DNA of 7,424 bases from Promethearchaeota archaeon. Lineage in GTDB: Archaea; Asgardarchaeota; Lokiarchaeia; Sigynarchaeales; SOKP01. The stretch is taken from positions 1 to 7,424 of the forward strand of contig JAEOTL010000454.1 in assembly GCA_016839845.1 (NCBI GenBank). The letters run 5' to 3'. Each line of letters starts with the position of its first letter. The stretch's first letter is position 1. A program made the position numbers and the translations under genes. Under the pieces are notes generated by a model, which saw only the letters and a program-made list of their open reading frames with translations, ran no database searches and had not been told where the DNA came from. Positions 7,201 to 7,424 of the stretch are shown piece after piece.

Positions 7201-7424
7201 ATTTTACACTGTAAAAATAGAGGGACACTATCCAGGATACCCAGATCCCAGTCCAGAAAGTTTCCTTATTAAAATAAAATCAGTACCTACAAAAATTTCT
7301 GCTCATGATTATCAAACGCTCACGGAATTAACAGATCAGTCTTATACTACGTATTTTGGTGAACTTATAAATATAACTCTAAGATACTCTATTAATGAAT
7401 CAGGTATACCATTAAATAATGCAG
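4209..7424 (+). CDS. Second giant surface protein, paralogue of the first (3' partial; start uncertain, probable frame break near 4225-4230)
   Basis: One frame (codon starts in phase with 4211) is open without a stop to the window end, giving over 1,050 residues, so the C-terminus is outside. The in-frame starts available are TTG 4259 and ATG 4280 or 4286, all of which cut into the signal peptide. I favour ATG 4209 joined through a one-base shift at the A6 run. Order of parts: signal peptide (core 4253-4306), DUF2341-like domain (~4415-4738), jelly-roll-like domain opening with NGDFE (4763-~5535), two carboxypeptidase-regulatory/CNA-B-like domains (5576-~5813 and 5861-~6120), beta-rich segments, and the first Ig-like repeat starting near 7280. 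About 30 N-X-S/T sequons are visible. Parts from the jelly-roll onward align in order with the first giant protein, so a C-terminal transmembrane helix and tail are expected beyond the window. The likely role is a surface receptor or adhesin, possibly carbohydrate-binding; that is inference. Confidence 0.85.
4253..4306 (+). other. Signal peptide hydrophobic core of the second giant protein
   Basis: LILILSLVSMTMFLPLLQ is an 18-residue hydrophobic stretch preceded by RKNKQNNRFK, a basic n-region, and followed by SNYSNFTKFN, which is polar and carries sequons. This is the pattern of a Sec signal peptide with cleavage near the Q-S or S-N bond. An uncleaved signal anchor is possible. The basic residues lie upstream of TTG 4259, which argues that translation begins before that codon. 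Confidence 0.75.
4415..4738 (+). other. DUF2341-like domain
   Basis: After the signal peptide comes a WWDYSFRYRRLISITN start, then a central 'DLDDIRIVESG' and a closing 'TFMYLGNGVVSSAEA'. This follows the DUF2341 pattern: W-x-YR-x-x-I-x-I-N, then a D-I-R core and a final M-Y-Y-G-N-P-x-A-like strand. DUF2341 occurs at the N-terminus of large archaeal and bacterial secreted beta-sandwich proteins, often next to lectin-like domains. Assigned by eye only; a divergent copy. Confidence 0.55.
4763..5535 (+). other. Jelly-roll (galactose-binding-like) domain opening with NGDFE
   Basis: 'VKNGDFELD' followed by 'YGWTF' is the characteristic opening of jelly-roll carbohydrate-binding domains of the CBM4/9 type and relatives (N-G-D-F-E ... 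G-W). The segment continues with alternating strands such as 'GGTLYLRVYRN' and ends at 'QLDHIGF', the usual final strand with an acidic residue. It is longer than a typical ~150-residue module (about 257 residues), so it holds an insertion or a second small domain. The first giant protein enters the window within the matching region. Confidence 0.55.

Overview
The window looks like a piece of an Asgard archaeal genome (Lokiarchaeia-like or a relative). The DNA is AT-rich. It encodes very large, asparagine-rich extracellular proteins packed with N-X-S/T sequons and Ig-like or carboxypeptidase-regulatory-like beta domains. Between them lies a cytosolic protein whose first ~120 residues fit a longin fold, followed by two winged-helix-like segments. 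The archaeal assignment rests on protein style, a TATA-like element and poly-T terminator-like tracts. The Asgard assignment rests on recognising the style of the longin protein from memory, and no database search was possible.

Layout: everything real is on the + strand. (1) Positions 3-2972 hold the C-terminal 989 residues of a giant type I membrane protein. Its ectodomain ends in three tandem Ig-like repeats, a single transmembrane helix and an ~81-residue basic cytoplasmic tail. (2) Positions 2972-4063 hold a 363-residue longin-like/winged-helix cytosolic protein. Its GTG start overlaps the TAG stop of gene 1 by one base, so the two are probably co-transcribed and translationally coupled. 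(3) Positions 4064-4208 are a short AT-rich gap with a poly-T terminator, a TATA-like element and a second T9 tract. (4) From about 4209 to the window end runs a second giant secreted or membrane protein. It has a signal peptide, a DUF2341-like domain, a jelly-roll-like domain opening with NGDFE, two carboxypeptidase-regulatory/CNA-B-like domains and the beginning of Ig-like repeats. It has no stop before base 7424, and its start is unresolved.

Genes 1 and 3 are tandem paralogues: the same domains occur in the same order, with alignable sequence (for example 'YEVYYDYE' against 'FRVYYDNE'). The arrangement suggests a duplicated cassette of a surface receptor- or adhesin-like protein with a dedicated cytosolic longin-type partner that may act at the inner face of the membrane. 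Nothing in the sequence identifies the ligand, an enzymatic activity or the signalling output.
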